In this document: piece by piece, positions 1-7,656 of the stretch | Numbering within the stretch: position 1 is the stretch's first letter | Layout: each line of letters begins with the position of its first letter | DNA from: Sphingomonadaceae bacterium 3R27E2-A | Lineage (GTDB): Bacteria; Pseudomonadota; Alphaproteobacteria; Sphingomonadales; Sphingomonadaceae | Direction of reading: 5' to 3' | Assembly: GCA_005503165.1 (NCBI GenBank) | Contig: SCNT01000047.1 | Coordinates: forward strand, 1 to 33,007 | Length of the DNA: 33,007 nucleotides | Made by a program: the position numbers and the translations under genes | The notes under the pieces: model-generated | The model's input: the letters and a program-made list of their open reading frames with translations, nothing else | Databases searched by the model: none | What the model was told of the DNA's origin: nothing

Positions 1-107
1 TGCAGCTACGCCCTTCGGGCTCCGCTGCACAGGCCATTGCTTACACTGCGCTCATGCGCAACAAAGCTGCTGGGCTCTAATCCCCGCTGGTGGAAACCAG
101 GGGGTCA
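1..107. mobile_element. Terminal end of an IS3-family element entering from the left
   Basis: Bases 71-107 match, imperfectly, the reverse complement of the IS3-family left end seen at the right edge of the window (from 32896/32901). Both share CTCTAATC, then a GGAAA block, then CAGGGGGTCA. The identity continues outward as TGACGTGACCCCCTG (reverse complement at 98-112; forward at 32896-32910), so the true end is 107 or 112. No orfA-like start is visible inward, so this is most likely the right (post-orfB) end. The transposase lies outside the window. Confidence 0.55.
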
Positions 108-215
108 CGTCATGCGCACTGCGGAAACTTGCGTCTCGCGCGAGCGATATGGGAGGCACATTGGCTCCTGCCCCTCGAATCTGACCGGCCCCCACCGAGT
201 GGTCCGCGTGGACTG

Positions 216-609
216 TTAGGTGTTTAGTCCCAGCATGTGATGGAGTGGTTTCATATTGAAGATATCTGGCTTGGATTTCCGGAGCTCTTCGATGGCCTCG
301 TAGGTTGTCTTGAAGCGCAGAGCCTTCAACTGCTTGGCGAAGTTGTAAGCGACGAGCCAGTCGCGGACATGGCGGCGCAGTTCATTGATCGACGTGTAAT
401 GGAAGGATTTGACGGTGGCCTCCTTGATGGTGCGCACCATCCGTTCGGCCTGGCCGTTGGTCCATGGGTGATAGGGCTTGGTGAGGCGATGCTCGATGCC
501 GTTCTGCTCGCAGACACGGCCGAAGATATGGCCGATCCATCCCAGTGGGCCGCCTTGGTCCCGCTGCACGAACTGTACGCCGTTATCTGTCAGGATGGTG
601 TGGATCCTG
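216..609 (-). pseudogene. IS481-family transposase, C-terminal part (interrupted)
   Basis: This is the C-terminal half of an IS481-family DDE transposase. The frame stays open upstream of a GTG at 569, reading ILTDNGVQF, then GIEHRLTKPYHPWTNGQAER and a final LNT before the TAA at 216-218. The second catalytic Asp lies in TDNG; WTNGQAER carries the region of the catalytic Glu. The gene is cut at 609 by the IS66-family element. Its N-terminal half continues at 4459. Joining base 609 to base 4459 restores the frame as TVPYRIHTILTDNG. The outer end of the original IS is probably near 214, where TGT begins, but no second terminus is preserved to confirm it. Not functional. Confidence 0.9.
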
Positions 610-707
610 GTAAGTGATAATTTTCCCCCACGCGGGGCGGACGGGCGCGGGCTTCGATTAGAAGCTGGCGCCTAATTTCGTTGTATCTAATTTCGATCGT
701 GCTTTGC

Positions 708-2341
708 TCAGGCGGCGTTGGCGGTGGCACTCGTTTCGAACGTCATTTCGGCGGCCTTTGTATCGACCCAGTTCCCAGGTAGCAGGTCATCGATGGGCTC
801 GCCGTCGCCGCGGGTGACGATGCGGGCAAGGACGTCGGCCAGGTAGGCGGCGGGGTTGATCGCACCCAGCTTGCAGGTCTCGATCAGCGACGCGATCGCC
901 GCCCAGTTCTCGGCGCCCAGTTCGTGGCCCGCGAACAACGCATTTTTCCGTTGGAGTGCGATCGGCCGCATCGACCGCTCCACCGGGTTGTTGTCGATGT
1001 CGATCCGGCCATCGTCGAGGAACCGGACGAGCCCGGCCCAGTGGCTCAGTGCATAGTTGATCGCCTTGAGGGTCGGCGAGCCGCTGAACATGCGCCGGCG
1101 CTTGGCGTCGAGCCAGTCATGCAGCTCGTCGACGATCGGGCTGGACCGCGCCTAGCGGACGGCAAGGCGCTCCTCGGGCGTGCGACCGTGGATCTCGCGC
1201 TCGATGTTGTAGAGCAGCCCGATCCGGTGCAGCGCTTCGGTGGCGATCGGCGCGCCATCGCCCTTGCCGCCGGCGTCGAAGAAGCCGCGGCGAACATGCG
1301 CCCAGCAATAGGCCAGCACCGAGGGTCCGCCGGGACGTCCCGCCTTGCCGAACTGGCCATAGGCTTCATAGCCATCGACCTGCAGGATGCCGTGATACTC
1401 GCCGAGGAGCTTCGCCGCCCACATGCCGCCCCGGCCCGGCATGTAGCTGTAAACGATCGCGGGTGGATCGACCCCGCCATGCGGGCGGTCGTCGCGGACC
1501 ATCGCCCACAGGTAGCCCGTCTTCGTCTTGCCGCTGCTCGGCGCCAGCACCATCGCGGTGGTCTCGTCGACGAACAGGCGATCGCTCTTCAGAAGCTCCG
1601 CCTTCTGCCGGTCGACGATCGGCTTCAGATAGCCCGCCGCGCGGCCGACCCAGCCCGCGAGCGTCGCGCGATCGATCGTCACGCCCTGGCGCGCCAACAT
1701 CTGCGCCTGCCGGTAGAGCGGAAGGTGATCAGCGTATTTCTTGACGAGGATATCGGCGAGCAGCGCTTCCCTCGGCAGGCCGCCCGGCACCACATGCGCG
1801 GGAGCCTTCGCCTGCGCGACGCTATCGCCGCACGATCGGCACACCATCCTCGGCCGCACCGTCACGATGACGCGATATTGGGCGGGGATGATGTCGAGTC
1901 GTTCGGACCGATCCTCGCCGATCCGGTGCAGCGCACCGCCGCAGCCCGCGCAGCAGCCGGCCTCCGGCGCGATCTCGATCTCGTGACGCGGAAGATGCGC
2001 CGGCAGCGAGGCGCGGGTTCGTCCGCCGCACGCTTGCGCCGCGGCGGCGCGATGCCGGTGGCTTCCTCGCCCTGTTCGACCAGCAGTTCGGCTTCGGCCA
2101 TCGATACGTCGCGATCTTCGAGCGCCAGCGCGAGCTGGCCGCTGTCGATCTTCTCCGACCGCTTGCCGAAGTGCATGCGATTGAGGACATCAAGAAGGTG
2201 CTGGAGCCGGGCGGAGCGGAGCCGTTCGGCGATGATCATCGCCTTTAGTGCCTCGACGTCGTCGGGCAGCTCTTCCACCCCCTCGCTCATGGTGCGGATG
2301 GATACATTATTTCGCGGTTTTCTGCCCGTTTTGTGCGGCAA
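708..2341 (-). pseudogene. tnpC: IS66 transposase TnpC, broken by a frameshift and an amber codon
   Basis: This is the DDE transposase of the IS66-family element in three pieces. The N-terminal part runs from ATG 2341, or more likely from the ATG at 2290, to near 2015-2025. It has the usual leucine-zipper/HTH region and then slips frame. The next frame reads SLPAHLPRHEIEIAPEAG and a Cys-rich zinc-binding stretch (CCAGCGG, then CRSCG), then the catalytic core with VDETTA and VDGYEAY. A TAG at 1152-1154 stops it; the same frame resumes and carries the third catalytic residue in NPVERSMRP before ending at 708. The TAG looks like a single change from CAG (Gln). Loss of function is inferred from the two lesions. 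Confidence 0.9.
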
Positions 2342-2360
2342 GACGAGTCATTTTCACGGC

Positions 2361-2714
2361 CTATAACGCCATCACCGGACGCGCCACACGCGGGGCATGA
2401 ACACGCGCCCAGTCGAGCCCTTCGATCAGCGCCGAAGCCTGCGCCGCGGTAAGGCTCATCACCCCGTCGCCGAAGCGCGGCCAGCGGAACGTGCCCGTCT
2501 CGAGCCGCTTCGTCACCAGCACCAGGCCGGTCCCGTCCCATAGCAGCAGCTTGATCCGATCGGCGCGCTTGCGGCGGAACACGAACATGATTCCGGAGAA
2601 GGGGTCGCGGTTCAGCTCGTGCTGCACGAGCGACGCCAGGCCCACCATTCCCTTGCGGAAGTCGACCGGCTTCACCGCCACCAGCACTTTGAGTGGTCCC
2701 GGCGGGATGATCAT
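2361..2714 (-). CDS. tnpB: IS66 family accessory protein TnpB
   Basis: The 117-aa product is the IS66 Orf2 protein. It begins MIIPPGPLKVLVAVKPVDFR, has the family signature DFRKGMVGLASLVQ and then the basic stretch FVFRRKRADRIKLLLWDGTG. The length matches the family (about 115-120 aa). Its ATG overlaps the tnpA stop in an ATGA, so translation is probably coupled. TnpB is needed with TnpA and TnpC for efficient transposition in studied IS66 elements; its exact role is not settled. The reading frame is intact here, unlike tnpC. Confidence 0.95.
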   Translation of the reverse strand: MIIPPGPLKVLVAVKPVDFRKGMVGLASLVQHELNRDPFSGIMFVFRRKRADRIKLLLWDGTGLVLVTKRLETGTFRWPRFGDGVMSLTAAQASALIEGLDWARVHAPRVARPVMAL

Positions 2715-3115
2715 GTCGACACCTGCACCGCGAGCAGCACCCGCTCGATATGGTCGGTAGTCACGCCGTCGGGAATGCGGATCGTCATGCCCTTGATGTT
2801 GATGCGGATCTCGGCGCCGCTGCCCTGCGCCTTCGGCTCCTCGACCATTGCCGGAACGAAGGCCGGCGCGTCGTCCGATTCCATCCGTTCGCGCGCTTCC
2901 CGGCGCCAGGCGTAGAGCTGCTGCGGCAGGATATCGTTCCGGCGCGCGATATCCGCGACGTTCGCCCGCGGCGCCATACTCTCGGCGATGATCCGGGCCT
3001 TCGCTTCCGGCGTCCACTGCCGACGCTCGCGACCCGCCGGGATCACCTCCATCGGGCGAGCACGACCGTTCCCGTTGCTTTCGAAGCTACTTTCGAACGT
3101 CGTTACATCGCCCAT
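2711..3115 (-). CDS. tnpA: IS66 family accessory protein TnpA
   Basis: The 134-aa product is the first gene of the IS66-family element. It has a helix-turn-helix of the transposase_8/IS66 Orf1 type at about residues 33-75 (RRQWTPEAKARIIAES, then ANVADIARRNDILPQQLYAW). The C-terminal domain (GAEIRINIKGMTIRIPDGVT) is typical of the family. It probably binds the element ends. It overlaps tnpB by 4 nt. The start at 3115 lies 83 bp inside the right inverted repeat, the expected place for a leader and promoter. Confidence 0.93.
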   Translation of the reverse strand: MGDVTTFESSFESNGNGRARPMEVIPAGRERRQWTPEAKARIIAESMAPRANVADIARRNDILPQQLYAWRREARERMESDDAPAFVPAMVEEPKAQGSGAEIRINIKGMTIRIPDGVTTDHIERVLLAVQVST

Positions 3116-3240
3116 CGCTAGTTACGCTCCCGATACAGAAGGCGCGCAACATAACGATCTCAGAACATTCGAAAATGTGGGGGTAAATTAGCGCTTACGG
3201 TGGCCTGCTGCCGGTTTGGTGGACACCGAGATAAGTTCAT

Positions 3241-4101
3241 TCAGGCTACCCCAGCTTCACGTTCGAAGTCGATAGGACTGAGGTAACCCAAGGTCGAGTG
3301 ACGCCGGGTCGGGTTGTAGAAGCATTCGATATAATCGAACACGTCGGCCTTCGCCTGCGCCCTCGTGCGGTAGATCTTCTTCCCGATCCGCTCGGTCTTG
3401 AGCGAGGAGAAGAAGCTCTCCATGGCGGCATTATCCCATACATTGCCGGACCGGCTCATTGAGCAGGTGACCCCATTGTCGGCCATGAGCCGCTGGAACT
3501 GCTCGCTGGTATACTGGCTGCCCTGATCCGAGTGATGCAGGAGAGCATCGGGCTTGCCGCGCCGCCAGATCGCCATGATCAGCGCATCGGTGACGAGCTG
3601 GGCTGTCATGTTGGGAGTCATCGACCATCCGACCACCCGGCGCGAGAACAGGTCGATCACCGCAGCAACATAGAGCCATCCCTCGGCCGTCCAGATATAG
3701 GTGAAGTCGGCCACCCACTTCTGGTTCGGCCTGTCTGCCGTGAACTGGCGATCGAGCACGTTGCCGGCGATGACCGAACGATCGCCGTGATCCTTGGGAA
3801 GCCCGCGTCGCCGCGGCCTCGCTCGCAGACCCTGCGCCCGCATGAGCCGTTCGATCCGGTGCAGGCCGCAGGACACCCCATCGGCCAGCAGGTCGTGCCA
3901 GACACGGCGCGCGCCATAAGTGCGATAACTTCCTACATGGCTGGCACGGACCTTCGCACCGATCACCTCGTCGTCGCGGGCACGCTGCGACGGCGGGCGG
4001 ATCAGCCAGGCATGGAAGCCGCTTCGCGAGACACCGAGCGCCCCGCACATCCATGCCACCGGCCAGATCCCTCGGTGCTTCGCGATGAACTGGAACTTCA
4101 T
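3241..4101 (-). CDS. IS3-family transposase OrfB (catalytic part)
   Basis: This is an rve/DDE integrase-type transposase of about 286 aa starting MKFQFIAKHRGIW. It has an HTH_21-like region (YRTYGARRVWHDLL) and catalytic residues in WVADFTYIW (D), HHSDQGSQY (D) and WDNAAMESFFSSLK (E). It ends in the usual HSTLGYLSP motif. The ATG at 4101 overlaps the orfA stop in an ATGA. The orfB frame is also open far upstream, so a -1 slip on the A7 run near 4131-4137 would give an OrfAB fusion, as is standard in this family. All catalytic residues are present, so it may be active. Confidence 0.95.
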   Translation of the reverse strand: MKFQFIAKHRGIWPVAWMCGALGVSRSGFHAWLIRPPSQRARDDEVIGAKVRASHVGSYRTYGARRVWHDLLADGVSCGLHRIERLMRAQGLRARPRRRGLPKDHGDRSVIAGNVLDRQFTADRPNQKWVADFTYIWTAEGWLYVAAVIDLFSRRVVGWSMTPNMTAQLVTDALIMAIWRRGKPDALLHHSDQGSQYTSEQFQRLMADNGVTCSMSRSGNVWDNAAMESFFSSLKTERIGKKIYRTRAQAKADVFDYIECFYNPTRRHSTLGYLSPIDFEREAGVA

Positions 4102-4388
4102 ATCGAGTCCCTCGCGAAGTAGGCGGCGGCTTTTTTTAGGATGTCGCGCTCCGCCTTCAACTTGGCCAGCTCGCGCCGCAGGCGATCGATCTCCATCTGC
4201 TCCGGCTTCATCTGACCGTGACCGGGAAAGGCATGACCCGGATCGGCGGCAAGCTCCCGGACCCATTTACGCAGCACGTTCGCATGCACATCCAGATCGC
4301 GCGACGCCTGCGCGATCGTCACCCCGCGTTCGCGGACCATCCTCACCGCCTCAAGCTTGAACTCGCGGCTGAACTTCCTTCTTTGCAT
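4098..4388 (-). CDS. IS3-family OrfA (HTH protein)
   Basis: The 96-aa product has an N-terminal HTH_Tnp_1 domain (MQRRKFSREFKLEAVRMV, then ANVLRKWVREL) that recognises the inverted repeats. It is followed by a leucine-zipper helix (IDRLRRELAKLKAERDILKK) used for oligomerisation. Near its end the codons for KKAAAYFA cover a run of seven A on the coding strand. This is a typical slippery site for producing the OrfAB transposase by programmed -1 frameshifting. The frame is intact. Confidence 0.95.
   Translation of the reverse strand: MQRRKFSREFKLEAVRMVRERGVTIAQASRDLDVHANVLRKWVRELAADPGHAFPGHGQMKPEQMEIDRLRRELAKLKAERDILKKAAAYFARDSI
4130..4140 (-). promoter_or_regulatory. Programmed -1 frameshift site of the IS3-family element
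   Basis: On the coding (minus) strand this reads as seven A followed by G, within the Lys-Lys codons near the end of orfA. The orfB frame is open across it. IS3-family elements make the active OrfAB fusion by slipping at such runs. The position and sequence are seen; the slippage itself is inferred from the family. Confidence 0.75.
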
Positions 4389-4450
4389 TGTGGACCTCCG
4401 ATAGGTGGAAACACCCTATCTCGGTGTCCACCAAACCGGCAGCAGGCCAC

Positions 4451-4793
4451 GGATCCTGTATGGCACCGTCTTGATAAGCACGCGCAGGAAGGCTGCCGCG
4501 GCAAGCTTGGTCGCCCGGCGATAGATGCGGGCGAACACCAGCTTCGAGGTGCGGTCCACTTCGACATAGAGGAAGCCTCTTCCGCCTTCATAGCGCAGTT
4601 CCGCGATATCGACGTGGAAGTAGCCAATCTCATATTTCTTGAACTTCTTCGGCTTCTCCCGATCGGCTTTGGGCAACCGACTGATCCCGTGGCGTTGCAG
4701 GCAACGGTGCAGCGACGAGCGTGTCAGGTGTGGGATCACGTCCTTCAGCGCGATGAACACGTCGTCGAGCGGCAATCGCGCCTGCACCGGACA
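4451..4793 (-). pseudogene. IS481-family transposase, N-terminal part (interrupted and truncated)
   Basis: This is the other half of the IS481-family transposase whose C-terminal half is at 216-609. It shows LPLDDVFIALKDVIPHLTRS, SSLHRCLQRHGISRLP (HTH end), then the start of the catalytic core YFHVDIAEL with the first Asp, and VDRTSKLVFARI. The match to the IS481 pattern fades beyond about 4790, where a plus-strand IS3-type fragment begins, so the first part of the protein and one IS end are missing. Bases 4451-4458 are the right copy of the IS66 target duplication. Not functional. Confidence 0.88.
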
Positions 4794-5145
4794 CCGGATG
4801 TGTTCGAGGTGCTGGAACGGGGCTGCGCGCAAGTGGGTTATCCCGCCTCGATCAGGGCTGACAATGGCAGCGAATTTTATCTCCCGCGAGCTCGATCTGT
4901 GGGCCTACATGAAGGGCGTGACGCTCGACTTCTCGCGGCCTGGCAAGCCCACCGACAACGCGTTCATCGAGAGCTTCAACGGCAAGGAATGCCTTAACGC
5001 CCACTGGTTCATGAGCCTGGATGACGCGGTGCGAAAATGCGAGGCTTGGCGTAGGGACTACAACGAGGTACGACCGCACAGCGCGATCGAGAACAAATCA
5101 CCGATATCGCTCATGTTGGCATCAGCGGCACATGGCCCGCCCTGA
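4794..5145 (+). pseudogene. IS3-family (IS407-like) OrfB, decayed C-terminal fragment
   Basis: The fragment begins around DVFEVLERGCAQVGYPASIR and contains RADNGSEF (second Asp), LDLWAYMKGVTLDFSRPGKP, TDNAFIESFNGK (catalytic Glu) and RDYNEVRPHSAI. An extra T in the run at about 4875-4878 shifts the frame after NGSEF. A few codons are also missing between FNGK and ECLN, where relatives usually have RFRA or similar. Only the last third of the protein remains and no inverted-repeat end is visible downstream. It is a dead remnant of the same broad group as the elements at both window edges. Confidence 0.85.
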
Positions 5146-5342
5146 TGTCAGCACGCTGGAAGGCTGCCAGCAGGGCGGTCCAGAAACGGGTAGCAGCTCA
5201 GAAGCCATCGAGTATCTTGGCAAGTTCTGGACGATCCTGGGATGTCGGTTTGCCCCGAACTTCGTCGTTCTGATCGCAATGCAACTCGGGTACGCAAATC
5301 CTTGTCCCTGGTTCACTTGACAAATTTTCAGAAGTAGCAATT

Positions 5343-5819
5343 TTAGCTCCTATCCTGAGTAGCAGGTAAAGATTGTGCTGTTCTTGACTGATTTTCAGCA
5401 GGGACTCGAACCTCGGCGCGCAGAGGTTCCTGGGCGCGTTCAAATTCGCCGCGGTGTGCAGCCCATCCTGCTCGTCTGCCGATATGAGTCCAGATCAGAT
5501 ATTCGATGTCGGCCCATTCGAATGGCGCTGGATCGATCGACGAAGCTTGGCTGTAGTCAGGGTCCAACAAGGGAAGAAGGACGAACGCGGGCGCGAGACG
5601 GAGCGCCGCTGCGCAACGTAAATGGTCATCGAGCGCCACGGCCGGGTTACCGCTCTCGATCTCTCGTAGCCAACGAACGCTCAATCCAACTCTGCGGGCA
5701 AGATGCTCCTGACTCAAGCGACGGCGAAGACGCTCGCTTTCGATGCGCCGCCCAGAGAACTCCTTGAGCTGATCCAGCGAAGCGACGCCGCCCTTCTCGC
5801 ATGTCCTGGTGTCCGACAT
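5343..5819 (-). CDS. XRE-family helix-turn-helix regulator, divergent from the tra operon
   Basis: The predicted product is 158 aa. Residues about 27-75 form a Cro/CI-type HTH: RRIESERLRRRLSQEHLARR, VGLSVRWLREIESG, then DDHLRCAAALRLA. The ATG at 5819 has GGAAG about 6 nt upstream. The middle reads EWADIEYLIWTHIGRR. The last 35 or so residues (after HRGEFERA) look less protein-like, so a frameshift or altered C-terminus is possible. Its position, divergent from the dsbC/tra operon with an operator-like palindrome between, suggests that it controls transfer-gene expression and perhaps itself. The HTH call is firm; the target is inferred. Confidence 0.75.
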   Translation of the reverse strand: MSDTRTCEKGGVASLDQLKEFSGRRIESERLRRRLSQEHLARRVGLSVRWLREIESGNPAVALDDHLRCAAALRLAPAFVLLPLLDPDYSQASSIDPAPFEWADIEYLIWTHIGRRAGWAAHRGEFERAQEPLRAEVRVPAENQSRTAQSLPATQDRS

Positions 5820-6183
5820 GAGCTTCCGTCCGAATAGTATGTGGTGCGCTAGCGCTCCATGCGAGGCTGGCTATCGCTGAGCGACACAGCAAGTAGAGAT
5901 GCTTTCAGTCTATTAGCTTCGTTCATCTTCAAGGATTTCAGTCTGTGTCGCGCCTGACGCAATTCCCTTCAATTCATTGATTCCAATATGAAAGTTGGAA
6001 TCACGATGCTCGGCTGCGGCACAATCGTGCCGCCTTGGGGAACGCGCCTGCCCTCACGATTGCCGCTGGCTCACAGCGCGTCCATCTATCCCTCCGTTCC
6101 GACCGGCTGACTTATCACTGGCTGCCTCATCGGACGTTCACGCAACCCACATCGAACGGGCGCCGTCGCGCCAGGGAGGACTC
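5820..6183. promoter_or_regulatory. Divergent regulatory region between the XRE gene and the tra operon
   Basis: This 364-bp stretch has no convincing gene. It holds the perfect palindrome at 5979-6002 and a direct repeat TTTCAGTCT at 5903-5911 and 5936-5944, whose starts are 33 bp apart (about three helical turns). A strong Shine-Dalgarno, GGGAGGA, lies at about 6174-6180 for the ATG at 6184. It is less GC-rich than its surroundings around 5900-6000, as expected for promoters. I could not assign clear -35/-10 boxes. Confidence 0.6.
5979..6002. promoter_or_regulatory. Operator-like perfect inverted repeat
   Basis: GATTCCAA (5979-5986) and TTGGAATC (5995-6002) form a perfect 8-bp inverted repeat with an 8-nt spacer (16-bp centre-to-centre). 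It sits between the divergent XRE regulator and the first tra gene. Dimeric HTH repressors bind sites of this shape. Binding by the neighbouring regulator is inference. Confidence 0.55.
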
Positions 6184-7020
6184 ATGTCATGCGATTCCGC
6201 GAACGATCGTGCTGCGCCTCGATTCCGGTTATCGTCATTATCGGCGAACGGCCCCTTCAAGAAACCTGCCGTCTTACTGGCGGCGGCCGCACTTCTCGCC
6301 TCGCCGGTCGTTTGTGCACAAGAGAAGACGGAGAAGGTGTTGCTGGCAAAAGCCGCAGCGGAGGCGGAGCAGCAACTCAAGCAAACCTTCACAAATCTCC
6401 AGTTCGATGATTTCGAACCGGCGCCGGTGAAAGGCGCGATCTATCAAGCGAGTGCTGGCGGCCGGATCGTCTATTATGCGCCCGAGAGCGAGCATCTCTT
6501 GTTCGCGTCGATCTTCGACAAGAACGGCGTCAATCTGACAGCCCTCGCGCAGGAAGCCGGCATCTCCAACCGTCTGAAATCGATAGACTCCTCACAGGCG
6601 CTTGAAATCGGCCCCAAGGATGCGCCGACGGTGATCGAATTTACCGATCCCGACTGCCCCTATTGTCGCGCGCTTAATCGATATTGGGCAGCGAAGGCCG
6701 CCGAGGGAAAACCGGTCCGGCGTCTCATATTCTTCGTGAGCGGCATTCATCCGGAAGCCGCGGCAAAGTCCGAGCACATCCTGTGCTCAGTCGATAAGGC
6801 GGTAGCCTTTAAAGCCATCTATTCGGGTGCCGCGCCGACAGCGCTGCGAACCTGCGCTGAAGGCCGCGGAAAGGTCGAAGCTCACGCCAAAGTGGTCAGC
6901 GCCGCTGGTGTCAGCGGGACGCCGACCTTGATCGCGGGCGGCAAGCTCATCTCCGGATTTCAGCAGGCCGAGATCGAGGCCTTTCTATCCTCGGCGAAGA
7001 CCAACCGTGTCTCTCGCTGA
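6184..7020 (+). CDS. dsbC: DsbC-like periplasmic thiol:disulfide interchange protein
   Basis: The 278-aa product starts at ATG 6184, chosen for the GGGAGGA Shine-Dalgarno just upstream; the frame is open further upstream but without a site. A hydrophobic leader (PAVLLAAAALLASPVVCAQ) directs export. The N-terminal part (GAIYQASAGGRIVYYAPESE) resembles the DsbC dimerisation domain. The thioredoxin fold has the active site DPDCPYCRAL (Cys 158 and Cys 161) and the cis-Pro loop SGTPTLIAGG. DsbC-type isomerases are common at the head of F-type transfer loci, where they help fold Cys-rich proteins such as TraU and TraN. First gene of the operon. Confidence 0.9.
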   Translation: MSCDSANDRAAPRFRLSSLSANGPFKKPAVLLAAAALLASPVVCAQEKTEKVLLAKAAAEAEQQLKQTFTNLQFDDFEPAPVKGAIYQASAGGRIVYYAPESEHLLFASIFDKNGVNLTALAQEAGISNRLKSIDSSQALEIGPKDAPTVIEFTDPDCPYCRALNRYWAAKAAEGKPVRRLIFFVSGIHPEAAAKSEHILCSVDKAVAFKAIYSGAAPTALRTCAEGRGKVEAHAKVVSAAGVSGTPTLIAGGKLISGFQQAEIEAFLSSAKTNRVSR

Positions 7021-7090
7021 ATTCCATCTCTTCATGGCGGCTGCTCGGACGCAGAGAGCATCATCGCTCTCGGTCCCAACGCACCGGAAT

Positions 7091-7134
7091 GCCGGCGGCG
7101 ACGCCCCTTCGGGCCGTCCAGCACCGCCGTCGGC
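7091..7134 (+). other. Stem-loop in the dsbC-traA spacer
   Basis: GCCGGCGGCG (7091-7100) can pair with CGCCGTCGGC (7125-7134) over 10 bp with one G-U pair. It lies in the 184-bp spacer upstream of the pilin gene. No T-run follows, so it is not a standard terminator. It may influence pilin mRNA processing; no function is shown. Confidence 0.4.
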
Positions 7135-7204
7135 CGACAACGATCACCATCGATGCCGGCAGGCAGAGTTCAGGGCGGCCCAATGCCCAAGAAAGCAATC
7201 ATTC

Positions 7205-7519
7205 ATGGTCAAAAAACTTACCAGAACCGTACTTTCGGCCGCCGATGTCGGCGTACCGGTCCTGCTTCTGTCGCTCCTCGCGGCAAGCGCCCACGCCTTT
7301 ACCGCGCCCGTGGCGGGGGATCTCGGCTACGACATCTACGACATTGTCGTGAACCAGGGTGTCAAAGGCCCGCTCGGCTTCGTCGGGGGCGTCGCCGCCT
7401 TCCTGTTCGGCGTGTCGCGACTGTTCAGCAATATCATGATCGGCATCCCGACGATCGTCGCTGCCGTCTGCCTCATTAAGGCGGACAGCATCCTTCAAAC
7501 CTTCGGCATGGTGATCTGA
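7205..7519 (+). CDS. traA: F-type conjugative pilin TraA-like precursor
   Basis: The predicted product is 104 aa. It has a leader with a basic start (MVKKLTR), a hydrophobic core and a likely cleavage after SAHA. Two hydrophobic segments follow: GPLGFVGGVAAFLFGVSRLF and IMIGIPTIVAAVCLI. Size, topology and position just ahead of traL, traE, traK and traB fit the TraA/VirB2-type propilin, the subunit polymerised into the pilus. Pilins diverge fast, so the call rests on topology and gene order rather than on a motif. The ribosome-binding site is weak (AAGAAAG). A strong hairpin follows the gene. Confidence 0.75.
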   Translation: MVKKLTRTVLSAADVGVPVLLLSLLAASAHAFTAPVAGDLGYDIYDIVVNQGVKGPLGFVGGVAAFLFGVSRLFSNIMIGIPTIVAAVCLIKADSILQTFGMVI

Positions 7520-7525
7520 CGGCAT

Positions 7526-7570
7526 CGGAACGTGGGCAAGCATTCGGGTTCCACGCTCGCCCACGTTCCG
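7526..7570 (+). other. Strong intercistronic stem-loop after the pilin gene
   Basis: CGGAACGTGGGC (7526-7537) and GCCCACGTTCCG (7559-7570) form a perfect 12-bp stem with a 21-nt loop. It begins 7 nt past the traA stop and lies ahead of traL. There is no T-run, so full termination is unlikely. Such structures can protect an upstream message from 3' exonucleases, which would help keep pilin mRNA abundant. That role is inferred. Confidence 0.7.
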
Positions 7571-7656
7571 GTCACCGGGAGGAAGTGCTCCCGGACCCTC
7601 GTCTTCGCTTTCGATTTGCTTCGCTGGTGAGGACCGTAGCAGGAGGAGAAGGGTCG

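Larger units (their letters stand above)
610..3198 (-). mobile_element. IS66-family insertion sequence
   Basis: The ends are imperfect inverted repeats. The left end begins GTAAGTGATAATTTTCCCCC at 610. The reverse complement of the right end begins GTAAGCGCTAATTTACCCCC and ends at 3198. The element holds the three typical IS66 genes tnpA, tnpB and tnpC on the minus strand. The 8-bp target duplication GGATCCTG is at 602-609 and at 4451-4458; the right copy is displaced because an IS3-family element later landed on the junction. The target was an IS481 transposase gene. tnpC is broken, so the copy is probably unable to move by itself. Confidence 0.95.
3201..4449 (-). mobile_element. IS3-family insertion sequence, intact
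   Basis: The termini are perfect inverted repeats of about 32 bp, beginning TGGCCTGCTGCCGGTTTGG at 3201 and ending with its reverse complement at 4449. The 3-bp target duplication CGG is at 3198-3200 and 4450-4452, the size usual for IS3-group elements. It carries orfA and orfB with a slippery A7G run between them. It inserted exactly at the right edge of the IS66-family element: the duplicated CGG is the last IS66 base plus the first two bases of the IS66 target duplication. It is therefore the youngest insertion in this nest. Confidence 0.95.

Noticed and set aside
924..2366. 480-codon plus-strand open frame across the IS66 element
   Set aside because: It lies antisense to tnpC and has an Arg/Ala/Asp-rich composition; the transposase motifs are on the minus strand.
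5146..5342. Minus-strand frame between the IS3 remnant and the XRE gene (part of 5198-5443)
   Set aside because: It has no start signal and no recognisable domain, and it overlaps the XRE gene in another frame. It could be a frameshifted tail but this cannot be shown.
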